From Caldithrix abyssi DSM 13497 (GTDB lineage Bacteria; Calditrichota; Calditrichia; Calditrichales; Calditrichaceae), in the NCBI RefSeq assembly GCF_001886815.1, contig NZ_CP018099.1:1-64000 (forward strand): a stretch of DNA of 64,000 nt, given 5' to 3'. Within the stretch, counting starts at the first letter, position 1. The number at the start of each line of letters is the position of its first letter. This document shows positions 30,518-39,573 of the stretch, one piece after another. A program made the position numbers and the translations under genes. The notes beneath the pieces were generated by a model. The model saw only the letters and a list, made by a program, of their open reading frames with translations. It ran no database searches and was not told the DNA's origin.

Positions 30518-33500
30518 ATGAGACAGGTGATAAAGATATTGTCGCTTATATGGTTGCTCTTTTTTATGACTCAAAGCCTGTTCGCACAAAACAATCAAAT
30601 TACGCACGTTCCTTCCAAGGAACGCGGCGACCCCAAGTATCGTCGTAAGGCGCAGTTAGAAGGCAACAACATTCGTACAACGATCTTCAATTTCGGACAT
30701 ACGGGCCGCACCGGCGCGGTGCCCATTTATGAAGAAACGCCTTACGAATGGCCTAAAAACACCGGCAAGGTTTATCTGGCGCAAACGACCATCTGGTGGG
30801 GCGCCGAAGTCATTGACGAAAACGGCGAAAAACAACGCATCGTCATTGTGGACAATGGCCGAACTTCCGACGAAGGGAAAAGCTGGAATATTGAGCCCTG
30901 TCCGGGTTACTTTAACCCCAACTCAAACAGCATTGCCAATAGCGTCGATCCGAGCACCTGGCCGGAGTACTGGCCGGACAAAATGAACATCGACCCGGAA
31001 AGCGGTTCGGAACCGGGCTGGCCGGGAAGCTGGAATGGTTATTTTGGGCAGGACAAATTTAACGCTGATCAGGAATTGTTCTACCGCGCATCGGACGACC
31101 GCTACGATAATTATCTCTATTTTCCGGATTCAACCGACAAAACGCGCCACGGGCTGGGCATTTTGATGGATGTGCGGGCCATGGCCTGGTCGCAGATTCT
31201 GGTGAGCGATGTGGTTTATCTGCTGCACTTTTTGAAAAACGACGGAACCAAAGATATTGAAAAATTTGCCGTTACCTTTGGCGTGGCCGATTTTGTGGGC
31301 GGCGATGGCGATTCCCAGGACGACATCTCCGAATTCGACCTGTTAGAAGACATCATGTGGAGCCGCGATTCAGACAATAAGGCGCCCACTTTTGGAAAAG
31401 ACCCCGTGGGCATTGTAGGCGTGGCCCTGTTAGAAACTCCGGGCAACGCGCACGATCGCATCGACAATGACGGCGACGGCGAAGAAGGCGGGCCCAAAGT
31501 TACCGAAGAGATGCTGCAGGGCGAAGGCACAGCGGAAATTCTGGACAATCCCGGCGATCAGCGTAATGCCAACGGCATTGACGATAACCGCAACGGCCTG
31601 ATCGATGAAACCATTGCGCACATTCCTTTTGCCGGCCAGGTGGGCGTGACCTACGCAGATGGCATTGACGCTAACGGTAATGCCGAAGAAGGCAGCCCGC
31701 TGGTAACCGTTGAAATGGTTGACCTGGCCAAAACCGATCAGGTAACGGTGGACGGCGAAACCTACTACTGGAATCGCTGGCCAGCCAATGTGGAAAGCGA
31801 TCCCATTCAAAACGGTCAAATTCACCTGACCATGGTGGACGAAACCGATATTGGCAAAGCTTTTAAAGACTACATCGATAACAATGGCAACGGCGAAGAT
31901 AACAGTCCGGTGGTTACGCAGGAAATGATCGACGCCGCCGCTCAGGACGCGCCTTATTATCGCTATCGTGTTCCAAACAGCAATATCATTCTTTATGATT
32001 TAAAAGCCGAAGACCTGGGTAAGAAATATGCCGACGGCATAGATAACGACGGCGACGGAGCCGTCGATGAAGATATCGATGAAGGCATCGACGAGATGAT
32101 CGACGAACGGCGCGATGATTTTATCGATAATGACGGCGACTGGAACCCCATTTTAGATGACGTTGGAATCGATGGCATTGCCGGCACCAACGACCTGGGC
32201 GAGGGCGACGGCAAACCAACTTCCGGCGCGGCAACGGATGATCCTGGCGAACCGAATATTGACGACACCGATATCTCTGAAACGGATCAAATCGGTATTT
32301 CCGCTTCTGCCAGAACGCCGGCAGGCGGTTTAAACCTGAACAGCGACGCCACCCTGTGGTTCGATTTTATGATCCCGGGAAAATTTTACGATCCCAGAAC
32401 GGTGCTCGCCGGCGAATACGACCTGTGGGTGACATCCGGCTACTTTCCCATTAAGGCCGGACAAACCGAACCCATTTCGGTGGCCGTAATCCTGGCCAAT
32501 GCCAATCAGAACGATCCCAACGGCGAGCTGCGCAAACAGGCGGTGCTAAAGAAACGCGTTCGCGCGCAGGAAACTTACAACAACGATTATCAGTTTGCCA
32601 ACGCGCCCATTACGCCCAAATTGACGGCCGTACCCGGCGACAATAAAGTTACGCTGTACTGGGACGACCTGGCAGAACAATCGTTCGACAACTACATCTA
32701 CAAAATAGGCGGAAATCCCTATGATTTTGAAGGATACCGCATCTACCGCGCAACCGATCCGGCTTTTCAGGATCCGCTGGAAATTACCGATGCCTTCGGT
32801 ACCCTGCGCTTTAGAAATCCGATTGCTCAGTTTGACTTGATAGACGGCATCACCGGCCTGGATTCAGTGGGCATTGACGGAGCCAACTTTTATCTGGGCA
32901 ATGACAGCGGCTTACGCCACACCTTTGTGGACTCTTCTGTGAAGAACGGATTTACCTATTACTATGCCATTACCTCTTATGATTTTGGTTATCCGGCAGG
33001 GGGCATTTTGCCGACCGAAAGTCCAATCCGCGTGAATCTGCAACCGGATGGTTCGGTAATTTTAGGCCCCAATGTGGTGCGCGTAACGCCGGAGGCGCCT
33101 GCGGCAGGATATGTTCCGGCCACTCTGGGCACCATTGAGCACGAAGAGGGTTCTTCAACAGGCAGAATTTCTTATGAAATAATCGACCCCAATAAAATTA
33201 AAGACGGCCATGTATATTACATAACTTTTGAAGACACCTTAAAGCCGGGCAAGCCTGGTAAGCCAGACACCCTGACCACAAAGAGTTACACTCTGGTCGA
33301 TTCCACTGCCGATTCGGTGCTGGTCTGGAAAAGCCCGCACCTGGAAGAAGACTTTGAACAGCCCTTAACTGATGGCTTTCGTTTGCATTTTGTCAACGAG
33401 GATCAGGTGGGTATTAATGCCAATCTTTCCGGCTGGCGGCCAAAAGACGTGAACATCCCGGCCTTTACCTTTCAGAAGTTAACGCAGAGCGTTGGCCCGG

Positions 33501-34288
33501 AAGGTGAGTTCAGAGTCAATGACTATTTGATCCTTTTTGGCGATGTGGGCATGGCCACATCCTTACCGGGCGTCTATGAAGGCAACTATTATGATTCAAA
33601 AGAGGTGAACTTTAAAATAATCAATCTTAACACCAATGAGCCTGTAGATTTTGTGTTTGTGGAAAACGATACCATTGGAACGCCGCCGGGCGTATTCTCT
33701 TCTAACTACCGCATAATAAAGCTGGGCAATACAGAAATTAAAATTCCCTATAAAGATGTTATTGCCTTTCTGGAGCCGAAGACTGTAAACGACCGCGATA
33801 CACTGGTTTATACCTGGCAGTTCTATTTGAGCTCCATTCCGGATTCGACCCAAAGAATACCGGCTGCTGGCGATACGGCGAAGATAATTCTCAAAAAACC
33901 GTTCCTCTCGCAGGATGTGTACCGCTTTGTGGCCCGGGGCAGCTACATCAACAAAAGAGAAGCTAAAAACGATATGGATCGAATTAAAGTAGTGCCCAAT
34001 CCTTATGTTGCCACGGCAGAATGGGAACCGCGCAATCCGTACAATTCCGGTCGCGGGCCACGTTCCATCCACTTTACGCATTTACCGGCAAAATGCACCA
34101 TTCGTATTTTTACGGTAAACGGAGAGCTGGTGCGCAAAATAGAGGTGGATAATCCGGAAGATAACGGAACGGCCTACTGGGATTTATTGACCAAAGACCA
34201 TCTGTCGGTTTCTTACGGCGTTTACATCTACCATGTTGAGGCGCCGGGAATCGGTGAAAAAGTCGGCAAATTTGCCATTATTAAATAG
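30518..34288 (+). CDS. Large secreted Asp/Gly-rich surface protein, possible receptor partner
   Basis: A 1256-residue exported protein with a signal peptide ending at SLFAQ. The middle (about residues 310-580) repeats calcium-loop-like motifs of the form DNDGDG, DDNRNG, DANGN, DNNGNG and DNDGDW, resembling thrombospondin type 3 or EF-hand-like loops. A fibronectin type III-like segment follows (PKLTAVPGDNKVTLYWDD). The C-terminus (about 1155-1256) resembles a type IX sorting domain: VVPNPYV, IRIFTVNGELVRKIE, YGVYIYHVEAPG, ending GKFAIIK. It lies 15 bases after the TonB receptor and just before a PorV-like gene. It takes the place SusD has in Bacteroidetes loci but shows no SusD signature. Function is unknown; a receptor-associated surface role is inferred. 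Confidence 0.6.
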   Translation: MRQVIKILSLIWLLFFMTQSLFAQNNQITHVPSKERGDPKYRRKAQLEGNNIRTTIFNFGHTGRTGAVPIYEETPYEWPKNTGKVYLAQTTIWWGAEVIDENGEKQRIVIVDNGRTSDEGKSWNIEPCPGYFNPNSNSIANSVDPSTWPEYWPDKMNIDPESGSEPGWPGSWNGYFGQDKFNADQELFYRASDDRYDNYLYFPDSTDKTRHGLGILMDVRAMAWSQILVSDVVYLLHFLKNDGTKDIEKFAVTFGVADFVGGDGDSQDDISEFDLLEDIMWSRDSDNKAPTFGKDPVGIVGVALLETPGNAHDRIDNDGDGEEGGPKVTEEMLQGEGTAEILDNPGDQRNANGIDDNRNGLIDETIAHIPFAGQVGVTYADGIDANGNAEEGSPLVTVEMVDLAKTDQVTVDGETYYWNRWPANVESDPIQNGQIHLTMVDETDIGKAFKDYIDNNGNGEDNSPVVTQEMIDAAAQDAPYYRYRVPNSNIILYDLKAEDLGKKYADGIDNDGDGAVDEDIDEGIDEMIDERRDDFIDNDGDWNPILDDVGIDGIAGTNDLGEGDGKPTSGAATDDPGEPNIDDTDISETDQIGISASARTPAGGLNLNSDATLWFDFMIPGKFYDPRTVLAGEYDLWVTSGYFPIKAGQTEPISVAVILANANQNDPNGELRKQAVLKKRVRAQETYNNDYQFANAPITPKLTAVPGDNKVTLYWDDLAEQSFDNYIYKIGGNPYDFEGYRIYRATDPAFQDPLEITDAFGTLRFRNPIAQFDLIDGITGLDSVGIDGANFYLGNDSGLRHTFVDSSVKNGFTYYYAITSYDFGYPAGGILPTESPIRVNLQPDGSVILGPNVVRVTPEAPAAGYVPATLGTIEHEEGSSTGRISYEIIDPNKIKDGHVYYITFEDTLKPGKPGKPDTLTTKSYTLVDSTADSVLVWKSPHLEEDFEQPLTDGFRLHFVNEDQVGINANLSGWRPKDVNIPAFTFQKLTQSVGPEGEFRVNDYLILFGDVGMATSLPGVYEGNYYDSKEVNFKIINLNTNEPVDFVFVENDTIGTPPGVFSSNYRIIKLGNTEIKIPYKDVIAFLEPKTVNDRDTLVYTWQFYLSSIPDSTQRIPAAGDTAKIILKKPFLSQDVYRFVARGSYINKREAKNDMDRIKVVPNPYVATAEWEPRNPYNSGRGPRSIHFTHLPAKCTIRIFTVNGELVRKIEVDNPEDNGTAYWDLLTKDHLSVSYGVYIYHVEAPGIGEKVGKFAIIK

Positions 34289-34326
34289 AGCGCTTTTAAA
34301 GAACCGAGAAAGTGAAGGAGAAAAAA

Positions 34327-35355
34327 GTGCGCAAAATAAAGATGATTTTTAAGACCCTGATAATGATCATATTGATCAGCGCTCTGGCGCAGGCGCAGGG
34401 CGTGACCAAAACCGGGACAACGGCCGGTAAGTTTTTAAGCGTGGGCATCGGGCCGCGGGCCATTGCCATGGGCGGCGCTTTTACTTCCAGCGCCAATGAT
34501 GCAACGGCCATGTACTGGAATCCCGCCGGCATCGATCAGATTCCCACCAATCAGTTTGTGTTTACGCAAACCGATTGGTTTGTGGACATCAAAGTCAATT
34601 TTGTTGGAGCGGTTTTCAAAGCTGGCGAACTGGGAACGGTGGGCGTTCACATGACGGCCATGACCATGGGAGACATGGAGGTGACCACCACTAAAAATCC
34701 GGAGGGCACCGGCGACTATTTTTCTGCAGGCATGTACGCTTTTGGTTTTTCTATTGCCCGCCATTTAACGCAGAAGTTTACCATTGGCGCCAATGTCAAA
34801 TACATCCGCGAAACCATTTCCCAATCCGCGGCGCACGGCTTAGCGCTGGATATTGGAACCATGTTTATCACGCCGTTTTATGGCGTTCGTCTGGCGGCGA
34901 ATATTAGCAATTTTGGAACCAAGATGCGCATGTCTGGCGAGGACCTGTTGATTCAGCACGACCCCAATCCGAACATTGCCGGCGACAACGCCAACCTGAA
35001 CGCCTATTACGAAACGGAGAGTTTTGAACTGCCCTTGCGTGTGCAAATTGGCCTGGCGCGCGATTTTTATCCGGTTGACGGACAGCGCCTCACCCTGGCC
35101 GTGGAGGCGGCGCATCCCAATGATAATTCGGAGTATATGAATCTGGGCGGCGAGCTGGCCCTGTTTAAAGAACGTGTTTTTATCCGCGGCGGTTTTAAGT
35201 CTTTGTTCATGAAAGACCGGGAAGAAGGATTGACCCTGGGCGTTGGTTATCGTACGCCGCGCCTTGGCCGCTTTCACTTAAATATCGACTATTCTTTTCA
35301 AGATTTTGTACATCTGGGCGATGTACACACCTTTGGTTTTATTTTAACCTTTTAA
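34327..35355 (+). CDS. PorV/PorQ-family outer-membrane beta-barrel protein
   Basis: A 342-residue predicted barrel of the PorV/PorQ (FadL-like) family. In type IX secretion systems PorV shuttles cargo at the outer membrane. The start is taken as GTG 34327, with AAGGAG seven bases upstream; a GTG at 34312 would overlap that site. A signal peptide (ending ALAQAQG) leads into the family hallmark FLSVGIGPRAIAMGGAFTS followed by NDATAMYWNPAGI. The end alternates strands and closes with FGFILTF. It lies directly after the large surface protein and before another sorting-domain protein, so it may serve these two. It could also be a non-T9SS family member. Confidence 0.85.
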   Translation: MRKIKMIFKTLIMIILISALAQAQGVTKTGTTAGKFLSVGIGPRAIAMGGAFTSSANDATAMYWNPAGIDQIPTNQFVFTQTDWFVDIKVNFVGAVFKAGELGTVGVHMTAMTMGDMEVTTTKNPEGTGDYFSAGMYAFGFSIARHLTQKFTIGANVKYIRETISQSAAHGLALDIGTMFITPFYGVRLAANISNFGTKMRMSGEDLLIQHDPNPNIAGDNANLNAYYETESFELPLRVQIGLARDFYPVDGQRLTLAVEAAHPNDNSEYMNLGGELALFKERVFIRGGFKSLFMKDREEGLTLGVGYRTPRLGRFHLNIDYSFQDFVHLGDVHTFGFILTF

Positions 35356-35439
35356 CGCAGGAAAGGGGGTGAAACAGCAGAGGGGTAGTTAATTTTTTTA
35401 AAAACAAAATGATCCATTAACCAACTTAAGGAGGTAAGT

Positions 35440-37674
35440 ATGAAGAAATTCGGCTTACTAATGTTAGCGCTTGTGTTCATGGCTTTTGCCAGCGCACAGG
35501 CAGTCAATGTTACCTTCAATTTAAGCATGAAGGTAAAAGTGCAGATGGGCGAATTTGATCCCATGACGCAGCACGTAAGGATTACCGGTAATCTGGTGGA
35601 TCCGAACTGGAGCCCGGCTGACGCGCCGATTCTGGATCTGGTTGATTCTGTAAATTACATCTACAGTACAACGCTGGATATCGCGCAGGGAAACTATGAA
35701 TACAAATATCTGATTGGCGACGCCTGGGGCAACGACGAGCTGCAGGGACAACCAAACCGTACTTTGACGGTTGGCGATACGGACATGAACCTGGACCTGG
35801 TTTACTACAACGATATGATGGCCGTGCCGTTTGATCCCGCGCCGGCAGGTATGGTTAACGTGATGCTCAGCGTTAACATGACGCGCTGGATTCAAAAAGG
35901 CGCTTTTGATCCGGATAATGAGGTGGTGCGCGTAACCGGCACTATTACTGACCCTCAGTGGGACCCGGCCAATGCACCGATTTTACAGGACCCAGATGGT
36001 AACTTTGTTTACACCACCACGCTGCAGGTTGCGCCTGGTGATTATGAATATAAGTTCTTGATTGGCGATGCCTGGGGCCGCGATGAATTACAGGGTCAGC
36101 CCAATCGCGCTATCACTGTTGTAGCCGATACCGCTGTTTTCCCCGTGTATTTCGACAACGAACCGTATGTGGAAAATCCGCCGGTAAGCACCGATTCTGT
36201 AATGCTGACCTTGAACGTGAACATGCGCGTTCAGGTGCTGGAAGGCAATTTTGATCCGACCAATGATTTTGTTGTAGCAGCCGGTTCCTTCCAGGGCTGG
36301 AATCCTGCAGCTTCTGCTCCGATGGATGATTCTGACGGCGACAGCATTTACACTGGAACCTACAAAGTGCCTTCTAATGCGCGCTACGAATACAAGTTTG
36401 TCATTAATGCCAGCAACTGGGAATCCACTCCCAACCGCGCCGTTGTGGTGGACACGACGGATAAAGAAGTGCCTCCGGTTTATTTCAATGATGATAGTGT
36501 TGTAACGATTAAGAAAAATGGTAATGTTAAGTTTTCCGTCAATACCGATGTGCTGATCGAAGTTGGCCTTTTTGATCCTTCGGTTGACTCGGTACATGTT
36601 CGTGGCAGCTTCAATGGTTGGAATTCCGACGATCCTGCCCGTTCGCACATGAATCAGAACCTGAGCAATCCGTTGAACTGGTTCTTAAATGTTCCGTTTG
36701 AGTCGTTTGGCGTTGGCGATCCGCTCTATTACAAATTCTGGATTAAAAAAGCGGATAACGTTATCAACGGCGTGGCCTGGAACGATACCTGGGAACGTCC
36801 GACGCACACAGGCGGCGGCAATCGCACCGCTTATTTTGAGGGAACCGACAATCAGGAAATTGAAGCCGATTATTACGATCACATTCAGCCCGATTGGGTT
36901 GTACCGGAAGGAACGGGCCTGAAGGTAACCTTTAACGTGGATATGAGCCCGGCGGCCGATCCCAACTTGCAGCCGATTCCTTTTACCGCTGGTCAGGACA
37001 CCGTATGGTGGATCTGTGAACAGCCCGCTTTTTGCGTAACCCAGGGCTGGGAAGACACCGATGAAATGAAAGTATTGCCTTTGACCGACCCCGATGGCGA
37101 CATGATTTATTCCGGAACTCTGGAAGTTCAAGAGCCTGCCTGGAACGGCTTTGTGTATCGTTATGCCTTTATTTCCGAAAGCGACGGCAGAACCTGGCAG
37201 TTTGAGCCGGCCGGTTTCGCCAACTTTGCCTATCGCGCGCGCTTTGTTGGTCAGGATGCTGAGCGCAGCTTTCCGTTCAAAGAGTGGAATATGCCGGTGG
37301 ATACCTGGACCAACGCGGAATTGAAGACCGATGATCAGGAAACCGATCCTTACACTTCGCTTACTGCCATTGGCGACACGCCGCAAACGCCAAGAGAATT
37401 TACCCTGAACCAGAACTATCCGAATCCCTTCAACCCGACCACGACCATTAGCTTTACCTTACCGGAAGCTTCTCGTGTGACGTTGTCGGTTTACAATGTG
37501 CTGGGACAAAAAGTCCGCACGTTGATTGACAACCAGCTGGCCACTGCCGGTACGCACGCCAAACAGTGGGATGGTCGCGATGAAGCAGGCCACAAAGTGG
37601 CGTCCGGAATCTACTTCTACAAACTGGAAGCGGGCGACTTCTCTTCTATTAAAAAGATGGTTTTAATGAAATAA
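35440..37674 (+). CDS. Surface protein with five starch-binding-like modules and a T9SS-type sorting domain
   Basis: A 744-residue secreted protein. After a signal peptide (ends FASAQA) come five tandem beta-sandwich modules at about residues 23-130, 132-240, 245-350, 355-475 and 480-615. They share a VxFxVNM-like opening strand, a GxFDP turn, a module-central GSFxGWN or similar, and a YEYKF(L)I strand, the pattern of E-set/CBM48- or CBM20-like glucan-binding domains. The C-terminal sorting domain (about 655-744) begins FTLNQNYPNPFNPTTTI and ends KKMVLMK. No catalytic motif is present. It probably holds alpha-glucan on the cell surface, the role SusE and SusF have in Bacteroidetes. An AAGGAGG site precedes the ATG. 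Confidence 0.8.
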   Translation: MKKFGLLMLALVFMAFASAQAVNVTFNLSMKVKVQMGEFDPMTQHVRITGNLVDPNWSPADAPILDLVDSVNYIYSTTLDIAQGNYEYKYLIGDAWGNDELQGQPNRTLTVGDTDMNLDLVYYNDMMAVPFDPAPAGMVNVMLSVNMTRWIQKGAFDPDNEVVRVTGTITDPQWDPANAPILQDPDGNFVYTTTLQVAPGDYEYKFLIGDAWGRDELQGQPNRAITVVADTAVFPVYFDNEPYVENPPVSTDSVMLTLNVNMRVQVLEGNFDPTNDFVVAAGSFQGWNPAASAPMDDSDGDSIYTGTYKVPSNARYEYKFVINASNWESTPNRAVVVDTTDKEVPPVYFNDDSVVTIKKNGNVKFSVNTDVLIEVGLFDPSVDSVHVRGSFNGWNSDDPARSHMNQNLSNPLNWFLNVPFESFGVGDPLYYKFWIKKADNVINGVAWNDTWERPTHTGGGNRTAYFEGTDNQEIEADYYDHIQPDWVVPEGTGLKVTFNVDMSPAADPNLQPIPFTAGQDTVWWICEQPAFCVTQGWEDTDEMKVLPLTDPDGDMIYSGTLEVQEPAWNGFVYRYAFISESDGRTWQFEPAGFANFAYRARFVGQDAERSFPFKEWNMPVDTWTNAELKTDDQETDPYTSLTAIGDTPQTPREFTLNQNYPNPFNPTTTISFTLPEASRVTLSVYNVLGQKVRTLIDNQLATAGTHAKQWDGRDEAGHKVASGIYFYKLEAGDFSSIKKMVLMK

Positions 37675-37685
37675 TCTTCTGATCC

Positions 37686-37719
37686 ATACCGATCTTCGGC
37701 GCTTGCCGGAGATCGGTAT
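37686..37719 (+). terminator. Strong terminator after the starch-binding-like protein
   Basis: A 15-bp stem (ATACCGATC and TTCGGC pairing with GCCGGA and GATCGGTAT, one wobble) with a GCTT loop, followed by seven T residues. It divides the surface-protein part of the locus from the transport part. Confidence 0.88.
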
Positions 37720-37752
37720 TTTTTTGTTTTTTTCAACTCCGGGGAGAATTAC

Positions 37753-39564
37753 ATGGCCTTAATTGATTATTTGATTGTCGTTGTGTATTTAACGAGTATG
37801 GTATTTGTGGGGCTTTACTTTAGTAAAAAGGCCTCGCAAGGGATTAACTCTTACTTTTTGGGAGAACGCGGCATGCCGTGGTGGGCGCTTGGCGCTTCGG
37901 GCATGGCTTCTAACCTGGATATTTCCGGTACAATGATTAATACCGCCTTTGTGTTTGCTCTTGGATTAAGCGGCTTTTTTATCGAAATCCGTGGCGGAGT
38001 AACTCTGATCATGGCCTTTTTAATGATCTTTCAGGGAAAATGGAACCGGCGGGCGCTGGTGATGACCCTGGCCGAGTGGATGAGTTTTCGCTTTGGTAAA
38101 GATCGGCAGGGCGATGTGGCGCGTCTGGTCGCTGCTGTCTCCGTGATCATAGTTACTATTGCCATGATAACCTACTTTGCTATTGGCGCAGGAAAGTTTG
38201 TGGGCGAATTTCTGGGCATTCCCTCGTTCTGGGGGCTTTCTTCGGAATTTTGGGCGGCTACTTTGATGATTGTGCTGGCCATGATTTACACGGTGGCCAG
38301 CGGACTGTACGGCGTGGTCTGGACGGATGTTTTTCAGGGCGTGCTGATTTTTTTCACCATCATTTATATTTGCGTTTTAGCCTTTACACAGTTTAACCTG
38401 CCGGAGGTGTTCAACGTTTCGGTGCCCTTGAAAGACGGCGGATTTTTAACGCTGCCGACTACCAAAGAAGCCTGGACCAGCGTTATTCCGCACTGGAAAT
38501 TGAATTTACCGCCCGAATCAGCTTATTCTATTTACAACCTGTTTGGAATTGCCATTTTGTTTTACCTGTTAAAAGTGACCCTGGAAGGCAGCGGCGGAAC
38601 CAGCCAGTACATGATTCAACGCTTTTTTGCCTCCCGCAGCGACCGAGAGGCTGGCCTGCTCTCATTATTCTGGACGTTTTTGCTGGGCTTTCGCTGGCCC
38701 TTTATTGCAGCCATTGCCATGATGGGCGTAGTGTTTGGCACACAGCAGGGCGTTATTGCCGATCCGGAAAAAGTTTTGCCCGTGGTGGTAAATCAACTGG
38801 TGCCCATCGGCTTAAAAGGATTGATGGTGGCCGGTTTAATGGCGGCGGCCATGTCCACCTTTGATTCAACGGTCAACGCCGGCGCCGCTTACTGGGTGAA
38901 GGATATTTACCAGGCCTACATCAACCCAAAGGCAACGGAAAAAACCTTGATGCTGCACAGCCGACTGGCATCCGTGGGCATCGTTGTCCTTGGTCTGGGA
39001 TTTATGCTGATCATAAAAAACATCAATGAAATATGGGGCTGGATTACATCTAGCCTTGGAGCGGGCATGCTTATTCCCACCCTGGCGCGCTGGTACTGGT
39101 GGCGCATGAACGGCTACGGTTTTGCCGTGGGCACGATTGCCGGTATGGTAGCGGCCATCATTCAAAAGACCTTTATCCCCGGCGTGCCGGAATACGTTTC
39201 GTTTACGATTGCCACGCTGGCCTCTCTGGTCGGTTTGATTGTGGGCACTTACTCCGGGCCGCCGGCAAAAGAGGAGGTCTTGTTCGAGTTTTACAAGCGC
39301 ACCCGTCCTTTCGGCTTCTGGGGGCCGGTGCGCAAAAAATTAGGCCCGGAAGTACTGGCTCAAATCGATAAAGAAAATCGCAGAGACATTCTTTCGACCT
39401 TTTTCGCCGTTCCCTGGCAGATTGTACTTTTTCTGACAGGCATGACGCTGATTGTTAGGCGCTGGGATGAATTCTGGATTCTTTCTTTTGTTTTAATGGG
39501 CTTATCTATTGCGCTCTATTTTAGCTGGTTTCGCCATTTATCCACAGAAGTTAAAGTCGATTAA
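37753..39564 (+). CDS. Sodium:solute symporter (SSS family)
   Basis: A 603-residue inner-membrane transporter with about 13-14 predicted helices, belonging to the SSS family (SGLT/PutP-like, LeuT fold). Features are the N-terminal DYLIVVVYLTSMVFVGLYFSKK, the GERGMPWWALGASGMASNLDISGT segment (the conserved sodium-site region) and the AMSTFDSTVNAGAAYWVKDIY loop typical of the family. It uses a sodium gradient to import a solute. Its place between the starch-binding protein and the maltose-type ABC genes suggests a sugar substrate, perhaps glucose or maltose, but the family also carries many other solutes. GGGGAG precedes the ATG. Confidence 0.9.
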   Translation: MALIDYLIVVVYLTSMVFVGLYFSKKASQGINSYFLGERGMPWWALGASGMASNLDISGTMINTAFVFALGLSGFFIEIRGGVTLIMAFLMIFQGKWNRRALVMTLAEWMSFRFGKDRQGDVARLVAAVSVIIVTIAMITYFAIGAGKFVGEFLGIPSFWGLSSEFWAATLMIVLAMIYTVASGLYGVVWTDVFQGVLIFFTIIYICVLAFTQFNLPEVFNVSVPLKDGGFLTLPTTKEAWTSVIPHWKLNLPPESAYSIYNLFGIAILFYLLKVTLEGSGGTSQYMIQRFFASRSDREAGLLSLFWTFLLGFRWPFIAAIAMMGVVFGTQQGVIADPEKVLPVVVNQLVPIGLKGLMVAGLMAAAMSTFDSTVNAGAAYWVKDIYQAYINPKATEKTLMLHSRLASVGIVVLGLGFMLIIKNINEIWGWITSSLGAGMLIPTLARWYWWRMNGYGFAVGTIAGMVAAIIQKTFIPGVPEYVSFTIATLASLVGLIVGTYSGPPAKEEVLFEFYKRTRPFGFWGPVRKKLGPEVLAQIDKENRRDILSTFFAVPWQIVLFLTGMTLIVRRWDEFWILSFVLMGLSIALYFSWFRHLSTEVKVD

Positions 39565-39573
39565 AATAAGGAT

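Noticed and set aside
35388-35421. GTTAAT...ATTAAC inverted pair upstream of the starch-binding-like protein
   Set aside because: Only six bases match with a long AT-rich spacer, which is expected by chance in this composition.
39538-39546. Perfect DnaA box TTATCCACA
   Set aside because: It is a single copy inside the coding end of the SSS symporter gene, far from the replication cluster, and most likely chance.
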